Assembly: GCA_017882165.1 (NCBI GenBank)
Contig: JADGPZ010000001.1
Span: 1 to 43,528, forward strand
DNA from: Candidatus Kapaibacterium sp.
GTDB taxonomy: Bacteria > Bacteroidota > Ignavibacteria > Palsa-1295
Length of the DNA: 43,528 nucleotides
Direction of reading: 5' to 3'
Shown: positions 41,136 to 43,528 of the stretch, one piece after another
How the letters are laid out: each line of letters opens with the position of its first letter
Numbering within the stretch: position 1 is the first letter of the stretch
Translations under genes and position numbers: made by a program
The notes under the pieces: generated by a model
Told to the model about the DNA's origin: nothing
What the model saw: the letters and a program-made list of their open reading frames with translations, nothing else
Databases searched by the model: none

Positions 41136-42818
41136 GTGAAACACGACCTCGAAGCAACGAAGCAAGCAATCGCGAAGGCGGCCTCCCCGGAGGACCGCCT
41201 TCGCGTGCTGCTCGAGTCGAGCATCGCCCTCTATCGCTCTCACCCGAAGGACGCCCGCATGTGGGCGGACGAAGCGCTCAAGCTCGCTCGTAAGCAGAAG
41301 CGCAAGCTCGACGAAGCACGTTCGCTAACACGCCTCGGATGTGCGAGTTTTCAACTCTGCCAGTTTCCTCGTGCTGAGAAGGAGTTGACAAAAGCGATCG
41401 GACTCTTCGACGCCATCGATCGCAATGCGCCAGTGAAGGGCGCCGCTCTACTTGCTCTCGGCATGACCTACTTCGAACTTGGAAGATTACATCATGCGTT
41501 GAAGCAATACGAGGAGGCGCTGCGAATCTATGCGGACAAGCCGGGGAAGCGAGTCGAAATACTCATTGAGATGGGGAATGCAGCCTTTGCACTCAGCGAT
41601 TATCCCAAGGCCATTGACATGCAATATCGGTGTCTGGACATCCTCGATGAAATTGACGATGTGCTAAAAAGGTCAATTGTGCTGTCGAACATTGCAGGCA
41701 TCTATCTGGAAGTGCAGGACTTGAATCGTGCTGACCAGATGCTGGAGCGCAGCCTGACGCTTCAACGAGAAGTTGATGATAAGCCTGGGATGGTCTCAGT
41801 GATCTTTAACCGTGGTCTTGTCGCCCAGAAGCGAGGAGATTTCAAGAATGCTAGAGTATTGTACGCCGATACGTTAAGCATTGCAAAAGTAGCCGAGCGA
41901 AAGGATATCGAGGCATACGTCGAACTTAGCCTCGGGCAAATCGATCTCGATGCGAGTAAGCCAAAGCAGGCGCTCGCCCATTTTAAACGTGCGGTCGACA
42001 TTGCCCAGCAACTCAAGATCAAGCAGGTACTTTCGGCCAGCTTGATCGGATTAGGACGCGCTTACATTGCGCTCGGGAGGTTTAATGATGCAATTGCAGT
42101 CCTGAAGGAATCGCTCGCAATGAGCAGCGAGGAAAAAATGCTGGCCATCGAAACGGATGGGACGAGTGCCCTTGCAAATGCATACGAAGCTGCTGGAAAG
42201 CTGAAGGACTCATTGAAATCCTATAACCGGTTCATTGTTTTGAATGCCGAACTCAATAGCCAGCAGCGGCAGCGGGCATTGGTCGAAATCGGAGCGCGGG
42301 TTGAGATCGAGAAGGCCGAGCGCGAGCGCGAGCGGATGGAACGCCTTGCAAACGATGCAAATGAACGAGCGGCGTTGTTTAGCGCCGAGAGCGAGCGGCA
42401 ATCGAAGGAGCTTACACAGCTTGCCTTGCAACTTGTCGAGAAGAATCAATTCTTGTGCGATCTCAAGCAAGAGATCGAGCCGTCGATAAAATCATCTCGA
42501 AAAGCAAAGTCCCTGATCGAGCGGATTGACGACCATATCCGGAGCGATCGCGATTGGGAGACGTTCGAGCATCAGTTTGACCAGGTGCATCGGGACTTCT
42601 TGCGGGAGCTCTCGGCTGGATACCCTGCACTTACTCCGACAGAACTGAAAATCGCCGTGATGATCAAACTCAATCTGCCGACAAAGGCCATCGCTTCACT
42701 CTTTTGCCTATCGGCGCGGACCGTGGAGAACCATCGCCATTCGATTCGACGCAAGCTGCGGCTCCTCGCAGACGATAATCTGGTCTCGGTTCTCACGGCA
42801 TTCGGAACCTCGAGATGA
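41136..42818 (+). CDS. TPR regulator with C-terminal LuxR-type HTH
   Basis: The product has 560 residues from GTG 41136. TPR repeats fill residues 1-385 (ALLALGMTYFELGRLHHALK, SLIGLGRAYIALGRFNDAIA and others). Residues 390-450 form a coiled coil (EIEKAERERERMERLANDAN). The last 65 residues hold a LuxR/GerE helix-turn-helix (LTPTELKIAVMIKLNLPTKA, LSARTVENHRHSIRRKLRL). FCB relatives often have a membrane segment between TPR and HTH, and none is visible here, so this is probably a soluble transcription factor. Target genes are unknown; the downstream secreted protein is an obvious candidate, as its ATG at 42815 overlaps this stop. Confidence 0.85.
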   Translation: MKHDLEATKQAIAKAASPEDRLRVLLESSIALYRSHPKDARMWADEALKLARKQKRKLDEARSLTRLGCASFQLCQFPRAEKELTKAIGLFDAIDRNAPVKGAALLALGMTYFELGRLHHALKQYEEALRIYADKPGKRVEILIEMGNAAFALSDYPKAIDMQYRCLDILDEIDDVLKRSIVLSNIAGIYLEVQDLNRADQMLERSLTLQREVDDKPGMVSVIFNRGLVAQKRGDFKNARVLYADTLSIAKVAERKDIEAYVELSLGQIDLDASKPKQALAHFKRAVDIAQQLKIKQVLSASLIGLGRAYIALGRFNDAIAVLKESLAMSSEEKMLAIETDGTSALANAYEAAGKLKDSLKSYNRFIVLNAELNSQQRQRALVEIGARVEIEKAERERERMERLANDANERAALFSAESERQSKELTQLALQLVEKNQFLCDLKQEIEPSIKSSRKAKSLIERIDDHIRSDRDWETFEHQFDQVHRDFLRELSAGYPALTPTELKIAVMIKLNLPTKAIASLFCLSARTVENHRHSIRRKLRLLADDNLVSVLTAFGTSR

Positions 42819-42840
42819 AGGCACGCTTCCATTATGTGCG

Positions 42841-42848
42841 TAAATTTG
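42841..42848 (+). promoter_or_regulatory. Candidate -7 box TAAATTTG
   Basis: TGCGTAAATTTGC at 42836-42848 is identical to the sequence before the TIR gene at 1772-1784. The following ATG at 42854 is only 6 bp away, so use of this promoter would give a leaderless mRNA or a start at the in-frame ATG 42869. Confidence 0.4.
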
Positions 42849-42853
42849 CAGGT

Positions 42854-43528
42854 ATGACCTTTCGCTACATGCCTTTGCTTTCGCGTCATCCTACATGGCT
42901 CCGTGTTTCGCTGGCTGCCACATTCTTATTCGTGCTTGCCAGTTCGCATCGTGCCTTCGGGCAAGCGGCGGATACCCTTGACTGCAATCATCGAAAATTT
43001 GCGCACCAGGTCCCAGGGGTTCTTCCCGGGGGAGCCATCTGGGACACGATCAGGCTTGCGAACGGTTTACCACCCGGCGACAACGTCTTTCAAGTCAGTC
43101 TGGATAGGACTATCGCCTTTCATGTCGATACGTCGAATTTGCATATAATTGGTGGGGATAGCGGATATCTTGCCGTTCATTATGTACCAACGGACACAAC
43201 GGCTAATTCCGCCACGATCACCCTCACGACTATTTCGCCCGATTCAGATACGGGGTGCCAGACGACAATTTCCCTGAGCGCGCCCGCATTACATCCCACA
43301 GTCGATAGCGCCATCTTTCCGCTCGCGCCTTCGACTCCAAATGTGGTTGCAATTCGGACCAGCTCCAATGCGACCACCCTCGCCGTGCGATTTAGGAATG
43401 AGGCAGTGAACGATGCTGTCATCGACTCATTCTACATTTCTGGGATCGACTCGTTAGAGATTAGCTCGCATCCAGGTTATCCGGTCACGCTGCACCAAAA
43501 TGATTCGCTCGAACTCTCGCTCACATAC
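42854..43528 (+). CDS. Secreted protein, N-terminal part (continues beyond window)
   Basis: The frame runs off the right edge after 225 codons. An in-frame ATG at 42815 overlaps the regulator stop (ATGA) but would place about 30 residues before the signal segment; 42854 or 42869 give a normal signal peptide (WLRVSLAATFLFVLASS, then AFGQ/A). The mature part is beta-rich, Thr and Ser rich (GGAIWDTIRLANGLPPGDNV, TANSATITLTTISPDSD), like the Ig/ASH modules of the T9SS proteins upstream. It may carry a sorting domain outside the window. Confidence 0.7.
   Translation, partial: MTFRYMPLLSRHPTWLRVSLAATFLFVLASSHRAFGQAADTLDCNHRKFAHQVPGVLPGGAIWDTIRLANGLPPGDNVFQVSLDRTIAFHVDTSNLHIIGGDSGYLAVHYVPTDTTANSATITLTTISPDSDTGCQTTISLSAPALHPTVDSAIFPLAPSTPNVVAIRTSSNATTLAVRFRNEAVNDAVIDSFYISGIDSLEISSHPGYPVTLHQNDSLELSLTY

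Overview
ORGANISM. The window looks like a chromosomal segment of a bacterium in the Bacteroidota/Chlorobiota/Ignavibacteriota/Kapabacteria (FCB) group. The main reason is a set of secreted beta-rich proteins ending in type IX secretion (T9SS) C-terminal sorting domains at 10.5, 30.4, 33.8 and 39.0 kb, plus a relic at 15.7 kb. Supporting signs are a fused alpha-beta E1 dehydrogenase, few clear Shine-Dalgarno sites, and TAnnTTTG -7 type promoter boxes. Candidatus Kapabacteria or a relative is a reasonable guess, but no rRNA is present to confirm it.

LAYOUT. 1-1.55 kb: rpsA (minus, runs off the left edge). 1.86-5.0 kb: a TIR/TolB-like/TPR protein translationally coupled to a class A beta-lactamase-fold hydrolase. 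5.0-7.5 kb: hybrid histidine kinase (minus). 7.74 kb: tRNA-Arg(TCG). 7.9-15.4 kb (minus): fused E1 dehydrogenase, a T9SS-exported BNR-repeat protein, miaA, pcm and an exported glyoxalase-like protein, with palindromic repeats in most gaps. 15.4-15.9 kb: a small unknown gene and a T9SS tail relic. 16.2-18.6 kb: an AT-richer cassette of four unfamiliar genes, one carrying a frameshift at a C6 run. 18.6-21.7 kb (minus): rplM-rpsI-rpsB-tsf, with a repeat or hairpin in each gap. 21.8-24.3 kb (minus): a second accessory block with a TIR protein and hicA-hicB plus a small antitoxin-like gene between 30-nt direct repeats. 24.7-26.1 kb: an MBL-rhodanese sulfur enzyme. 26.5-28.5 kb (minus): a DUF4062/TPR gene that appears to have lost its central NTPase. 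28.6-30.3 kb: repeat debris and a 5'-truncated tail-fibre/adhesin-like gene. 30.4-41.0 kb: three T9SS surface proteins around citrate synthase (minus) and a VWA protein whose reading frame contains a 51-bp palindromic repeat. 41.1-43.5 kb: a TPR-LuxR regulator and the start of another secreted protein.

HOW IT FITS TOGETHER. The core genes serve translation (S1, S2, S9, L13, EF-Ts, MiaA, tRNA-Arg), central carbon metabolism (E1, citrate synthase), protein repair (Pcm) and sulfur detoxification. The accessory genes fall into two themes: surface display through T9SS, and defence-like or signalling proteins (two TIR proteins, HicAB, DUF4062-TPR). The ribosomal-protein operon sits between two AT-richer accessory blocks. 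Several families of short palindromic repeats have spread through intergenic gaps, and two copies lie inside coding sequences. The best candidate for an undescribed system is the four-gene cassette at 16.2-18.6 kb, followed by the TIR protein at 21.8-23.3 kb, whose flanking domains I do not recognise.
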